This document shows, in pieces, positions 22,327 through 33,616 of a DNA stretch of 64,000 bases. The first letter of the stretch is position 1. Each line of letters begins with the position of its first letter. Position numbers and translations under genes: made by a program. This DNA comes from Heterobilharzia americana (Eukaryota > Platyhelminthes > Trematoda > Strigeidida > Schistosomatidae), in the NCBI GenBank assembly GCA_944470555.2, contig OX104130.1:47277491-47341490 (forward strand). Reading direction: 5' to 3'. A model generated the notes under the pieces. It saw only the letters and a program-made list of their open reading frames with translations, was not told the DNA's origin and did no database searches.

Positions 22327-22920
22327 TTAGGGTACAGGACTCCCACCAATATCGTAGATGTTGTCGTATGTGTGCTCCAAGCGTGGGCTCACACATTTAC
22401 CTGCGTTGATAGGCATCAGACACTTCTCTGACCAGGTAAACAAGCTATTTAGATCTGTCTGAAGTGCATGTATGTCCCCGTCATCTTTAATTTCCCGCCA
22501 GGTATTTACATCATCAGCGTAGAGAACCATGGGGGATTTCGCGATATTCGATGGCTTATTTATGTATAGGAGAAATAATAGGGGACCCAGGACTGTGCCT
22601 TGCTGCACTCCACTCTCTACTGACTTCCAAGTTGAGAGTTGAGAATCGATCCTTACTTTTTGTCTCCTACCAACAAGAAAACTATGATCTAAATATAGTA
22701 TTCAGTGGGTCGGCTGCATAGAGTGTAAGCTTTCTGAGCAGCTTGGATGCAGCTTATCCTGTCCCGCTGATGTTTCCGCACCTAGAGAACTTAACGTCCG
22801 AAAATGATCCTTGCGATCGACATGCGCGGAGTCTATTCTCTTAGGTATCAATGCTTCTACTGTTAAATTAGTGGCCTCAAAAGGTTTCTGCGTATAGACC
22901 TCAGAAAAATATTCAGCCAC
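22327..22920 (-). pseudogene. CR1-like reverse transcriptase fragments
   Basis: The 22327-22608 segment reads QQGTVLGPLLFLLYINK, followed by VLYADDVNTWREI with the catalytic YADD box and LQTDLNSLFTWSEKC. Upstream, 22702-22920 reads MAEYFSEVYTQKP and SAGQDKLHPS, matching the start of the RT domain (ALAEYFSxVY, SxGPDxLHP). The central RT motifs between the two pieces are missing or scrambled near 22610-22700, so an internal deletion is likely. Confidence 0.88.
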
Positions 22921-23263
22921 AGCTTCCGCCTTTTATTTTTCGTCTTCAATTAAAAAGTCACTTCCTGACCACTTAGTTAGGGCGGGTATGCCATGATACA
23001 TTTCTGTTTCTATAGTTCATATAGGAAAATGACCAAGTACCCTGGTCAAGACGTGTTTCAAAGCATATTCGAGACCGGTGGATAGCAGTGATACATTTGT
23101 TTCGGGTTTCTTTGGAATGCCTCATCACCTTGGTAGTTCTGCAGTGGGTGGCAAGACTCTAACACTTTTTCTTGCGTCGTAGCAAGATTCTGATTTCGGG
23201 GTTTACCCACGGAGGGTAATGTTTCTCTCCATTCAGAACAGTTCATGGAGTGAAAGGTTTAGT

Positions 23264-23268
<5 letters not shown>

Positions 23269-23303
<35 letters not shown>
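23269..23303. repeat. (AT)n microsatellite
   Basis: About 17 AT units inside the minus-strand CR1-like element, in the linker between endonuclease and RT. Confidence 0.95.
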
Positions 23304-23306
<3 letters not shown>

Positions 23307-23702
23307 GTTTGAAGGAGCATCATGTAGCCTCAGATGAGGCTTCTGGATTAACTACCGAGTCCTTCGAAGAGACTGCCAAGTTGATAGCTACCACATTCGT
23401 TTCCCATACATTAGGTCTAGATGTAGCATCGGCTGGGTACAAGACGACTGCTGTGAATCTGACTGTGATCACAGCATGGTCACTTTAACCAAGAGGTGAA
23501 AGGTGCCGGATGAAGAACACACATGCTTGTTGAAATACTTAACGCACAATTGGTGGAGCATGATGATGATCGTATCTGGTTGCTGCCCTATTACACTTAA
23601 TAAGGGCCAAGGAAACTTATGTTTCCACTAACCTTTGATCAAAAGAGTTACTGATGCTTCTGTTACTAGTCAGTCCCGGTCAACTGATGGTGCACTGAAA
23701 TC

Positions 23703-23894
23703 TCATAATACTAGACATTGGTAGTTATCTATCCCGAGGGTCAGGTTGTGCAGGATAGTGTCTTTTGACTTGCATTCAGGGCTTCGATATACCACAAATG
23801 TGTTAAAATCTTGTCCCTTGCATTTTAGTTGGCAGCGCAACATTTCACATGCATCACTTTCACGTGTAAACATTTCTTTGGCTTTTACAGTCAA
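23703..23894 (-). pseudogene. CR1-like endonuclease fragment
   Basis: QLKCKGQDFNTFVVYRSPEC matches the central beta strands of APE-type retrotransposon endonucleases (vvYRpP), followed by a segment resembling the run-up to the GDFN motif. Only about 60 codons remain open. Confidence 0.7.
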
Positions 23895-24367
23895 GATACT
23901 CGAAACGTAAAGGATATCACTACCATCTTTGCATGCTAACCTATGGCTTCTAAAAGTTACTAATCCTCGTAAACGTGTTTCACTGGGACTGGTCTCAGAA
24001 GAAAGTTAAGTTTTTGAAGTAACAATGATGTCAAGACTTTCCGTGCCCACTAGATTACCAAGCTCCGTCCACTTGTTTAGGGGACTATGTGCATTTTTGT
24101 ACGACACGGTAGAACTACTTAAATGAGTTTCCGTCCTATCTATAGAGGCTTCCGAATCACTTGTTGCAGAAACCGCACTACACTAAAACTCTCCTGCTGC
24201 TAATCTGGATCTCAGTTCTTCCTTTACTTCTCTTTTTTCGATTTGATCAACAAGAGCCAAATCCTACGAACAAGCGTTCTTCAGAATCTGATACCTCTCC
24301 TCTCTTGATCCGAACATGACTTTAAGAATCCGAAACCTATTTTCGATAGGGATTATTTCTTCATTGC

Positions 24368-24370
<3 letters not shown>

Positions 24371-24434
<64 letters not shown>
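24371..24434. repeat. (AT)n microsatellite, 64 bp
   Basis: Pure AT tract between the ORF1 and endonuclease parts of the same CR1-like element. Confidence 0.95.
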
Positions 24435-24437
<3 letters not shown>

Positions 24438-24591
24438 TTGTCTTGAGCGGGGTGACTCCTGGTATGTTTTTCGGTGAAAGGTTGTTTATCAAACTCTGTA
24501 CTTTACCAAGGTCATTTTTGAAACGTCTACGTGGTTTCTCAGTCTCTACTTTCTTCCACTCCTCGGAAGATTACAAACCTATTGATAAGTT

Positions 24592-24984
24592 CTACTTCGT
24601 TTTACTATGTGAAGTGATGAATGTTGGTTCGATGACTGTTAATGGCCTTTTGGCAAATCGTTTAGACCTAAATACTTGCCATTTTTCAGAGTTGCCCTTG
24701 CAAGGCTTACTAAAGCCTATTTCAGTGAGCTTAACACTAACAGCTTCAAAAGGAACTTGAATCCCATTGTGCTCAATTTCTGTCACTAACTGGGTCGCTA
24801 AAATGGGTCGAACCGGCGGCCTACATGGTTCTTTGGTTCGCACTAAAGGTACCCCCACCCAGTCTCTTTCGTCAGATGTTGACCTAGTCTTGTAGTCAGT
24901 AGTCTCCAGATTAGGTGTTCCAGCTCCTGGGATGCCAGGATCTGAAGATAATCTCTTCACTCTGCTTTGTATAGTCTCCTCCAA
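24592..24984 (-). pseudogene. CR1-like ORF1 middle part, basic, function uncertain
   Basis: A 130-residue open stretch containing PCRPPVRPILATQLVTEI and KCKGNSEKWQ-like basic segments (in the sequence, SKPCKGNSEKWQVFRSKRFA). It lies between the zinc-finger part of ORF1 and the endonuclease. No named domain is recognised; ORF1 proteins of this class bind element RNA. Confidence 0.5.
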
Positions 24985-25145
24985 GTCGCCGTCAGCAAAC
25001 CTCGTGTATATTGTAAGCTCCTGACATACAGCTTGTTGTGTGACTCTCCTAAAATTGTTTACATAGAGCTATGTTATTATTATTATTATTATCGCTATCA
25101 CACTCATCAACTTTCCATTTGTATGCTAGCTTCTTTTTATCGTGT

Positions 25146-25408
25146 TTAGAAGTATTTTGCTTCTTCTACAAGCCTGCGAATATCCGAACAGCACAACATG
25201 CAAAGCTGGACACTTCCTACGTCGCTGTGCCCTTTGCATGATGAGGGCTTGAAGATTGTGCAGCTATTGTGAAACTGAATCTTACATTCGCTACACTGCT
25301 TACCAGGGGCCACTGTGTAGTAGTACACTGCCCTACCACAAGAATTTTCGTGACAAATTTGGTCCACCGTATCGCAGACCCCGGAGAAATTCTCTCAGAA
25401 AAGCTCAT
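25146..25408 (-). pseudogene. CR1-like ORF1 N-terminal PHD-like zinc finger
   Basis: A 73-residue frame begins MDQICHENSCGRAVY and continues with GKQCSECKIQFHNSC, ending in LCMLCCSD. The Cys/His spacing (paired Cys, CxxC, FHxxC, final CxxC) is that of a PHD-type C4HC3 finger. PHD fingers are known in ORF1 proteins of some CR1/L2-type retrotransposons. A second overlapping frame is only a shadow. It is the 5'-most coding part of the minus-strand element. Confidence 0.65.
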
Positions 25409-25689
25409 GTTTCACTTCAGACGGGGAATATTTCGATAAGGGCGAAAATTCTATAGCCCCTGATGTGTCAACAAAAAATATGCCAGGAAGCTAACTGAAC
25501 GTGCAAAGTTACCTGCCTCAAAAATCACTCTCCGAGGTGATTACATGGCGATTACCTTGAAAGTGAGGAAATTCCGAAGGTATCCGGCAGTAAAAATTGA
25601 AGTCTTTATAAACTAAAGGAAAAGTACACACTACCGGCGTCCTACAGGTTCAGTTTAATACGCGCCTTACTATTTAGAAACCGTAGAGT

Positions 25690-26000
25690 CACACACATCT
25701 CCAGAATCAATAGCCTAGGGTTCGATGAGATTCAGTATTGATGCTAGCCTTCATAGTCATTTTCGGACTCGCTAAGCTGAAGTCACACGTTAAAGCATCA
25801 ACGCCATTTGGCACGCTATCGTATTACGTCGCACTGCTAGTAATAGACTCTCTAGCCAGCTAGTTGGAACTCCTCGGTATTGTGTCACGACTTCAGGAAT
25901 ATTTTATCCTATTCGACTACGCCATTTTGTTGTTCATTGATCTTGTATTCGTGTGTATATTAGAAGTACAAATAATCTGTGTCTGTCAAGTTAGCATAAG
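25690..26000 (+). repeat. 5'-end repeat of a CR1-like family, copy B (plus strand)
   Basis: Reads AGCCTAGGGTTCGATGAG, then GCTAAGCTGAAGTCACACG, then CCATTTGGCACGCTATCG and TGTGTCTGTCAAGTTAGCAT, all shared with the reverse complement of the 50.4-50.8 kb block. It points away from the minus-strand CR1-like element beside it, so it is a separate insertion remnant in head-to-head arrangement. Confidence 0.65.
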
Positions 26001-28420
26001 GAAGATTTCTAAGAAACCAATCGTAATACCTTCTTGTGACGATTATGTGAAATCTAATACAAAACTTGTTTCCTTTTGTTGAAAGTTGTTAATTTCAACA
26101 CAACTTTCTGAAACACCTGTGATATGTTTACTATATAATGAAAGATACTTATTACTTTTGTTGAGATTCATCTCTCGGACATTAAATTCTGAGGATTGCG
26201 GAAAGGTTGTGGGAGATACTAAATTTTGAGGTACGCTATAGCTTGTAACGTTTTAAGAGTGCGGAGATCTTCAGAATACATACTTCTTTTGGTGTTTTCC
26301 CGATCATATTTTTCGCTTAGGCTCATGTAACCTTTTTAATTTTTCAGTGATTGTGATTTTCTGTCGTTTGATCCAGTGAAGTGGAGCGAATACTTTGATA
26401 TTCGAGACTACGTAGAACTTGAAAATGGAGTGAATCATTTGTATTACCTTATTTTTTCTAAGGCTTTTCGTATTTATTGACGAGGTGTTGAGGGCCCCTT
26501 TCTTTTCTTATGCATGATGGTGGCTTTTCGGTATTGACATGGGCTGTTCCGAGTGTAATGATATTCCGTATTTGTTAACGATAATTGTCACTATGTTTAG
26601 GTCCTTGTAACTGATCAAGTCGTGTCAATACTTAGCTGTTGATATGAGAGCGCATAGTGGTATAAAATGTCTACATGACGATGACCGTTCTACCAACACT
26701 CTCAAAGTATGTTACCTTTGGATTTTAGTTGGACTTAAGGGATATGTTAAAAATGTTATTTACTATGTGCTCAATGGAGACTCCGCCGGTTATCGTTTTT
26801 GGTCATAGGTAAGCAATTATGTTTCATACTCTGGTTGATTCCAACTGCTTTGAGCGTGAACTCCATTTTTAACAAATTTTCTAGAATTTTGTAGAACAAC
26901 CACCCATTCTTTTGAAAGGTCTGGTGTAAATGCATAGCCACATATTTAAGACAGACACTCTAGAAACCTATCCATATCATTTTCTTCGCTTTTGATTTTA
27001 AAGTTGAGGTCCACATGACATGCGATAAAAATTTTCAAAAGTTTTCGCCCCCGAATTAATTTTAAATAAGATAAGAAAGTCATTCCTGTGTTTTTGGTAG
27101 TTTTATCTGCTCAATCAATTATTTTAAGTTGCAAGCCTTTAGACTTGGAATAGGTAGGCGAAAGGCGGTTCCATGGGACGTTTCATCATAACGCCATCTA
27201 TCTGATAGAACAACCGGCTGTTGAATTGAAATTAGACACTGTTACTACGTAAAAGCGACAATTCCCGCAGCTTTTCCCTAGGAATAGGGATATCATGCAA
27301 ATTCCTACAAAACAATTCAGTGGGTTTAGCAACTGGGATCTTAGTGAATAAAAAGAAAACATGAGGTCATACAGAATGTGTATCAGAACCTATTAAATTA
27401 GACGTTTTCTGGGTGAGTTGGAATTCCTCTGAGCAGAATTTTTTCTAAAGCGTTTGCAGAGAGGCTAAAGAATTATGTTTGTCTCCTGAGCCACCCTGAA
27501 GTTGGGTGAATTGATAATATAGGCAGAAAAGGTTCCCCCCTGGTTGTGTGTTTCTACTCGTCTATTTAACTTTTGAATATATGACCCAGAATGTCTTATA
27601 TTTTTAAAAGTATTCTCATCAATATTTTTCGACTTTGAGAGCTGTCATAGAAGCTGGATTATTTGCATTTTGATTAAGGAAGTCTGACCTTCGAGACTTT
27701 TGGTGACTTCGAATATTGACTTGTCAGAGCATACTATGCATCTCAATAACGTAGTTTTATTGATTAGAAGGTGTCAAGTACCCTTATTTCCCAGAGCTTA
27801 GAATGGCAATGTGCCTTTTCTGAAGAAGTTTGTCTAGAAATCTACAATTCGAAATTAATAAAAGATAACTCAGCGAAGGAAAATGTCTTTTTGACGTGTC
27901 ATGTTCAAAAGTTTTAAATTGTAATCACATTTACAGTAAAATTTGTATCCACCAGTAACAAATGGGTCAACTCATAATCATCAAAAATCGCAAAGGAAGC
28001 CAGTTACATAGGCCGCACAAAGTGTATTCTATCCGGCATGGCTATCCAAGGGAGTGTAAAGCCCGCAGCAGCTGGATTCTCGGGCATTTAGTTAACTCTG
28101 GCCGCTGCTCCACGGGAGTCTTATTTTGGAGTCATTTATAAAGTGAAGTGAAACTTTTCAAAAGGAGTGCACATTCGCCACCTCATAACAACAGAATCTT
28201 TGGCAATCCAGCTGCAAAAGCCTGGTCTTTGTATTCAAAAGAGATACAATCCACCTCCAACTTTGTCTTGATTGTAACCTCCCTAAGACGGTTTGTTTAT
28301 TTCTTCGTTTATTTATTATAATCCTGTAAGTAACTTAAGACGGTCTTGGGTTAACCTTTTGACTGTTATCTCGTTGACCACTTTTGATTGCTTCATATTG
28401 ACCTATTAATTATTATTATT
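26001..28420. other. Spacer with no supported gene
   Basis: AT-rich and without long ORFs. The 27990-28420 part is less AT-rich and may be an old repeat, but I could not identify it. Confidence 0.45.
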
Positions 28421-28423
28421 ACT

Positions 28424-31271
28424 TTTTGCTTGGGTTCCTAGTGGAACATAGGGCTTCAGTAGCACGCCTCCATCGCACTCTCTTCTCTGCAGTCTTTTCA
28501 ACCTGGCGCCACGACTTCCCGTAACCTTTCATTTCTTCCTCACATGATCTCCCCCATGTCACTCTCGCCTCGGACGCCCAACTCGTCGTTTCCCCTTTGC
28601 ATTCCACTCGAGGGCTTGGTCTGGCGCGTGATGTCCAAGAATGGTTTTCTCAGTGTATGTCCAATCTAATCAATCTCCACTTTCTTCTGCATATTTGTTG
28701 GGCGATGAATTCTTCGCTAGCTGGTTGCCACAGTGAGTTCCTTGTTGCTTGTTCTTCCTGGCAACCCATCTGATCTTCATTACCGAGCGTAGGCAGCTGT
28801 TGATGAATGTTTACAGTTTGTTGGGAGTGCTTTTAGTGATGCAGCAAGTTTCTGAACCATATAGAAGCACTGACTTGACATCGGTGTTAAAAATCCGGAC
28901 CTTGTTCTTTGTGCTGAGTGCAGTAGATCTCCACACTGATTTCAAATAAGTGAAAGCCTGCCTTGCTTTTCCGATCCTGGCTTTGACATCCTCGTCTGTG
29001 CCACCGCCTGCAGTTGAAACGATGGTGTCTAGGTAGGTGGGTGAAAGAGATTACTTCCTTTAAGTTTCTCCCGTTAATGGGGATTTGTGCTTGTTATTGC
29101 TGCTGTTGTTGATTGGGTATCGCCTCTGTCTTCTCTACATTCACTTGAAGTCCCATCTTCACTATCTTGCCTCTTCTGTCAACTTGCTAGTTTTCGCCTG
29201 TAGAATTTCGAGCTTGTGTGACAAGACATTAGACATTAATCATCATTGGCGAAATCCAAATCTTCTCCTGGGGTCTTTTCATCGATGCAGCGTATGCCCA
29301 TCTTCTTACAGCTCCTCACAGTTTCTTGCATGATCCAGTCGAGCACAAACAGGAAGATCATCGGTGATAGTAGGCGGCAGCCTTGTCTTGCCCCTGTCCT
29401 CACTTCAAAGGCACCACTTAGCTTTCCATTGTAAATCATTGGGCATGTAGCATCACATGGCATATAGCTGTTGAATGAGGTTGATAAAGGTTTGTAGCAC
29501 TAACACTATAGTGTTGAAGTAGTTGCCAAATTACTTCTCGGTCGGTGCTGTCCAAGGCCTTTTCAAAGTCGATGAAGTTGAGGTAGAGAGTTGACTGCCA
29601 TTCCATGCTTTGTTCTATGATGATGCATAGTGCAGCGTTGCAATTTGATCTACAAATGACTTATTCTTCCTGAAGGCAACCAGCCTGTTCCGGTCGTGAT
29701 CTTGAATCTGGAGCATTTTTTAGTCTCTCCAGGATGATGTGGCTTAATACTTTGCTTATGGTGGACAGGAGCGTGATTCCGCACCGGATGTTACAGAGAC
29801 TCAGGTCGCCTTTCTTTGGGAGTTTGACAAGGTAGCCCTTCCCCCAATCTGCAGGTACCTTCCGTTCCTTCCCTCCAAACCTTCTGCAATAGTAATGTGA
29901 GCGTGTCCGCTGTTGTCTCTGCGTCTGTTTTCAGTGCTTCTGGAGGAATTCCATCTGGTTATGCTACTTTTATCGGATTTCAGCAGCTGTATGGCGTTCA
30001 CTTCTGCTTTCGTCGGAGGGGTTATGTTCACTGATATTTCTGTGGTTGGTCTGCTGGTGGTGTTTCTGAACGAGTTGCAGTTGGTGGTGGTGGTGGTGGT
30101 GGTGGTCGATCCATGGGTTTTTTGAAGTCGTCAGCCCACCGTGTCCTTCGTTTCTCCTTTTTGGTGATGACTAAGTTCCATTCATTATCTTTCATTAGTT
30201 TCATCTGCGTTCCTCCTTCCAGATAGTTATTTGATATAATTTTGTCAGTTCTTTATCTCTCCTACCTGCAGCCTGTTCCCATTCACTTTCCAATGTGTAG
30301 TAGAAGTATCATTTGTCTTTCCATGCCCTCTTCTTCGCTTCTTTGTCCAGTGTAGTGTTTTGTAGGTTGTGTTCAGTTCCTCTTTTCGTTGTTCATCCCT
30401 GCACTGCACTGCACTGGTTCATCTTCTACTTCACTATCTTCCTCTTCCTCCTATAACAGCTTCCATGTGTCTGTCGAGATCCATTCCTTGTCTCGTCTCT
30501 TCTTCTTCCTTCCTAATACGGTTATATAGGTTTCTTTCCATATCTCTTTCAAAGAGTTCCAGTGTTCTTCCACACAGGTTTCCTCGGCGATGTTGTGTAG
30601 TGTCTCACATTTTTTGCAGATGACTGACTGATGTGAAGATGTTCTTTGCAGTTTCGTCCTTCAGTTCAGTTTCTGTTTGTGGGTGTTCAACTTGAACTGT
30701 GGCCGTCTATCACCAACTTCTCTGAATGCATTCAACTTGATTTTGAAGTTGGGTTTCTTGCACTAGATAGTGGTCTAAACCTTCCTACATCTGCTCCTCT
30801 TCTTGATCTGAACTTTTTTCTAGTAGGCTGCATCTCTACTTTCTTCACATTGAGATGAAGTCGATCTGATTTTTAGTGTGTCCATCTGGTTAGATCGAAT
30901 CCATGTTGCTTTGTGAATATCCTTGTTCTTGTACACACTACCTCCAACCACCAAATCTTTGAATTCGCAGAAGTCTGCAACCAGGTCTCCATTCCCGTTC
31001 ATTTCGCCAAGTGCTTCTCGACCCATGAGTGGTTCACTACCTGTGTTGTCCGCTCCCAGTTCGGCATTCATGTCACCCCACCCACTAGAATTTCGATGTC
31101 GCCAACTGGAGTCTTGTCTAGTACTGATTGTAGTTATCTGTAGAATTCCTCATTCCTCTCTTGATCAACTCGTGTATTATTTGTTGGCGCGTAGCGTTGT
31201 GTGATTGTGACTTTCCTTTCTTTTGCGTTCAATCTTGCTGTCGTAATCCTGAAGGAGGAGACTGGTTCCCA
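28424..31271 (-). mobile_element. RTE-clade retrotransposon copy 3, old and heavily decayed
   Basis: Aligned by eye to RTE copies 1 and 2 over most of its length, including the 3' (AAT)n tail and the C-terminal RRATEALCSTRNP motif at the left end. Coding remnants include FEVRTGARQGCRLLSPMIFL followed by a corrupted FADD box reading DLDFANDD (29236-29463), and endonuclease pieces with MNAELGADNTGS (30820-31071). Many small duplications and frameshifts are present. It breaks off within the endonuclease region at about 31271, where a plus-strand RTE piece begins. Confidence 0.88.
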
Positions 31272-32042
31272 AAGATCTACAGGCGAAAAATAACAAGTTA
31301 GCAAAGGAGGCGAGATATCGAAGACAGGACTTCAAGCGATTATAGAGAAGAAGGAGGTGATGAACATACCTTACGGACTACATCATGAACAACAAGCGTC
31401 AATCACCATCAAAAGTAGAAATCTGGAGGAAATAGTGCCTTCACCTACCTAGACAGCATCGTTTCCACCATATAGGGCGGCAGAGATGGGGATGTCGAAA
31501 CCAGGATTTAAAAAAAAACAACAAGACAGGCCTTCAATAACTTGAAATAGGTATGAAGATCCGCTGTACTGCACTTCACTCAGCATAAAGAACAAGATCA
31601 ACAAGATCAATGCTAATATCAGTTAAGTCAGTGCTTCTATGTAATAATGGTTAAGAGATTTGGTGCGTTGCGAAAGATATTTCGAACAAACTGCGGACAC
31701 ACATCAACAGCTGACGCCTAATCTCGCCCGATACTGAAGATCATTTGCACAGAATGATGAGAATAATCAACCAGGAACTGTGGCAACAAACCAACCAACT
31801 AACAACCCGTCGGCCAACAAATATGCAAACGAAAAGTGGAGATGGGTTGCACATACAATGGGAAGACCGTTCGAGAACATCACGCGATAGGCCCTAGATT
31901 GGAAATGAAATGGAAAACGACGCGTTCGGCGTCCAAGGTTGACAAAAAAATCATCTGAGGAAGGAATGCAAGCTTCTCAGTAGACGTGGAGTGAGAGTCA
32001 AAACACTGCAGACAAAAGGGATAAATGACTACCTGCTACGTA
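31272..32042 (+). mobile_element. RTE 3'-half fragment in opposite orientation, decayed
   Basis: A plus-strand reading starts DLQAKNNKLAKEA, which matches the RT segment after the FADD box (DLQAKTNKLTEEA in copy 1). It then has FTYLDSIVSTI, RQAFNNLK, KWRWVAHTMGRPFENITR and GKRRVRRPRLT, in the family's order and full of stops. Head-to-head junction with copy 3 at about 31271. Confidence 0.8.
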
Positions 32043-32256
32043 AGCCTCCCTACCACACAGAAATACGAAGGCCAAACAATAATAGAATATATAAAATAAT
32101 TCGGTATTCCTCCAACTGAAATCGTGCAGCATTCTTGCAGCTCACCCTGGTGGTCTTGGTTGTATTGTACTCTCTGAGCCGGGTCGTTTAGTCGTGAAGC
32201 TTTCATCGTCTTTCTAGGCGACATCATCAGCTCTAACTTCAGTATGAACTGAACAG

Positions 32257-33030
32257 TCAATATCTCTCTGTGAGTGATTTATTAGCTTGCCCTGACGAAC
32301 TGGTTTGTGATTGATTATTTCCTTTGACTGTTGTGTCATTGACTGCATAGACTTTTCTGTTAACTGTTCCTCTGCTTGACCTCTGATCTTTCTGTCGTTC
32401 ATCATTTCTTTTCATTGATTGGTAGATTGGGTCTATGTCTGTACATCCATTGATTGCTGACTGACCTGAATGCCAAGCTTCTAGGAGTTCTCTGATATTC
32501 TTTGTGTTTCCTCTATCCAAAATTTCTACATTATCAAAATTGAATTCATATCCATAATTATCCACATGCATTGAAATGAGTGATGAAATGTCATCACGTT
32601 GAATAGCCAATTGGTGTTCATGTAGACGAAGGCGAAGAGGGCGACCACTTTGTCCAATGAAGTGTTGACTACAGTTATTGCAGTTGATTTCGCAGATGAT
32701 ATTCGGTTTGTCTTCTCTGGTTGTTGGATCCTTTGGTCTGCAAAATAGTGTTTGAAGGGAATTTGTTGGTTTATGAGCCACACCAATTCCAAGTGGTCTC
32801 AGTAATCTTGTCATGATTTCTGATATATTATTCATGTATGGTAGGATGATGCGCTTTTGGTTTCTGTCGATGACTGTGTGGTTGATGATGCACGGGATAG
32901 GCATCTCCTGATAACGTTTCACGGGTAGCCGTTTTTCTTTAGAATCGACATCAAATAATTTTCTTCGCTTCTCCGTGAAGTTGTTGTAATGCAGTGTTTT
33001 CTCGCTGTTTTGAACAGAGTCTGCACGCAA
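32257..33030 (-). pseudogene. Penelope GIY-YIG endonuclease region (left arm)
   Basis: A 257-residue frame with the linker NNISEIMTRLLRPLGIGVAH, then the GIY-YIG-type nuclease core. NIICEINCNNCSQHFIGQSG has the two Cys and the FIGQSG/R turn that replace the classical GIY..YIG in trematode Penelopes, followed by RLRLHEHQLAIQ and the helix with SMHVDNYGYEF. It ends in a polar, Gln-rich tail. The nuclease is fused to the RT in Penelope-like elements and makes the nick that primes insertion. It is separated from the RT frame by a frameshift. Confidence 0.85.
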
Positions 33031-33108
33031 CTGATTTTGTGTATTGTTGGGTTGTTGCTATTGTATGCAGTTGGGGATTTGATAAGTGTGTGTTTGCTTC
33101 CCGTACAC

Positions 33109-33607
33109 TTAGGTTTCCAGCTTTCCTGCATTTGTTCTACTGACTGAACCATCCAGGAGTGGTAGTTGGTTGTTTGACTCTTTCTTCACTTTGAATTTGA
33201 TGTCATTGAAAACGTTGTTGATCAGACTGTGAATTTTCTCTGCATCATCTTTTTTAATGATGACAAAAGTGTCGTCCACATAGCGAATCCAAATTTTTGG
33301 TTTGATCACAGGTAGAATGATGGCTTCCAGTCTTTGCATCACTGCTTCAGTAACTAGTCCGGATTTCAGTGATCCCATTGGAGTTCCTTACATCTGTTTG
33401 TATATCTTGCCATTGAATTGGAAGTATATTGTCAGACAAAGATCGATGAGTTTCATCAAACTTGAACATTTGAGCTTTGTGTGTTCTGAAAGGTTTTTGT
33501 CTTCATTGAGCAAGAGGGATATAGTTTCCTTGATCAATTGGGGTTCGTTGGAAGTGTATAGTGCTGTGACATCGAAGGATACCATTAATTCGCCGTTTTT
33601 TATGTTA
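33109..33607 (-). pseudogene. Penelope reverse transcriptase, palm region (left arm)
   Basis: Two short frames: VSFDVTALYTSNEPQLIKET, with the first catalytic Asp, then after an in-frame stop MGSLKSGLVTEAVMQRLEAI and IWIRYVDDTFVIIKKDD with the YVDD box. LPLLDGSVSRTNAGKLET follows. The upstream RT motif (RPIVS...PTYN) continues on the far side of the RTE insertion at about 36.9 kb. Confidence 0.88.
33595..33607. repeat. Target-site duplication, left copy, RTE copy 2
   Basis: GTTTTTTATGTTA is repeated exactly at 36819-36831, giving a 13-bp duplication; the last A may belong to the element's tail. Joining the flanks restores the Penelope sequence as found uninterrupted in the right arm. Confidence 0.92.
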
Positions 33608-33616
33608 TTATTATTA

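Larger units (their letters stand above)
21730..25440 (-). mobile_element. CR1-like non-LTR retrotransposon, decayed, ORF1 plus ORF2
   Basis: From right to left on the minus strand: an ORF1 with a PHD-like zinc finger (25146-25408) and a basic segment (24592-24984), endonuclease remnant (around 23703-23894), linker, then RT (22327-22920), ending in the RT thumb and C terminus near 21740. All parts are in order and orientation but in many frames with stops. Two (AT)n tracts (23269-23303 and 24371-24434) have grown inside it. The overall length (3.7 kb) suggests internal losses but a nearly complete layout. Confidence 0.85.
32135..33607 (-). mobile_element. Penelope-like element, left arm of inverted repeat (3' part and RT)
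   Basis: On the minus strand this carries RT motifs (33100-33607) and the GIY-YIG endonuclease (about 32400-32750), followed by a 3' terminal region that recurs at 39.1 kb and at the right end of the window. From 32164 inward it is nearly identical to the reverse complement of 37431-39140. The same internal stop (before GTPMGS) and the same frameshift after AGKLET are present in both arms. The element therefore died before or during duplication. RTE copy 2 is inserted at its inner end. Confidence 0.9.

Noticed and set aside
23269..24434. AT tracts considered as origins or CRISPR-like arrays
   Set aside because: They are simple dinucleotide microsatellites without spacers or associated genes.
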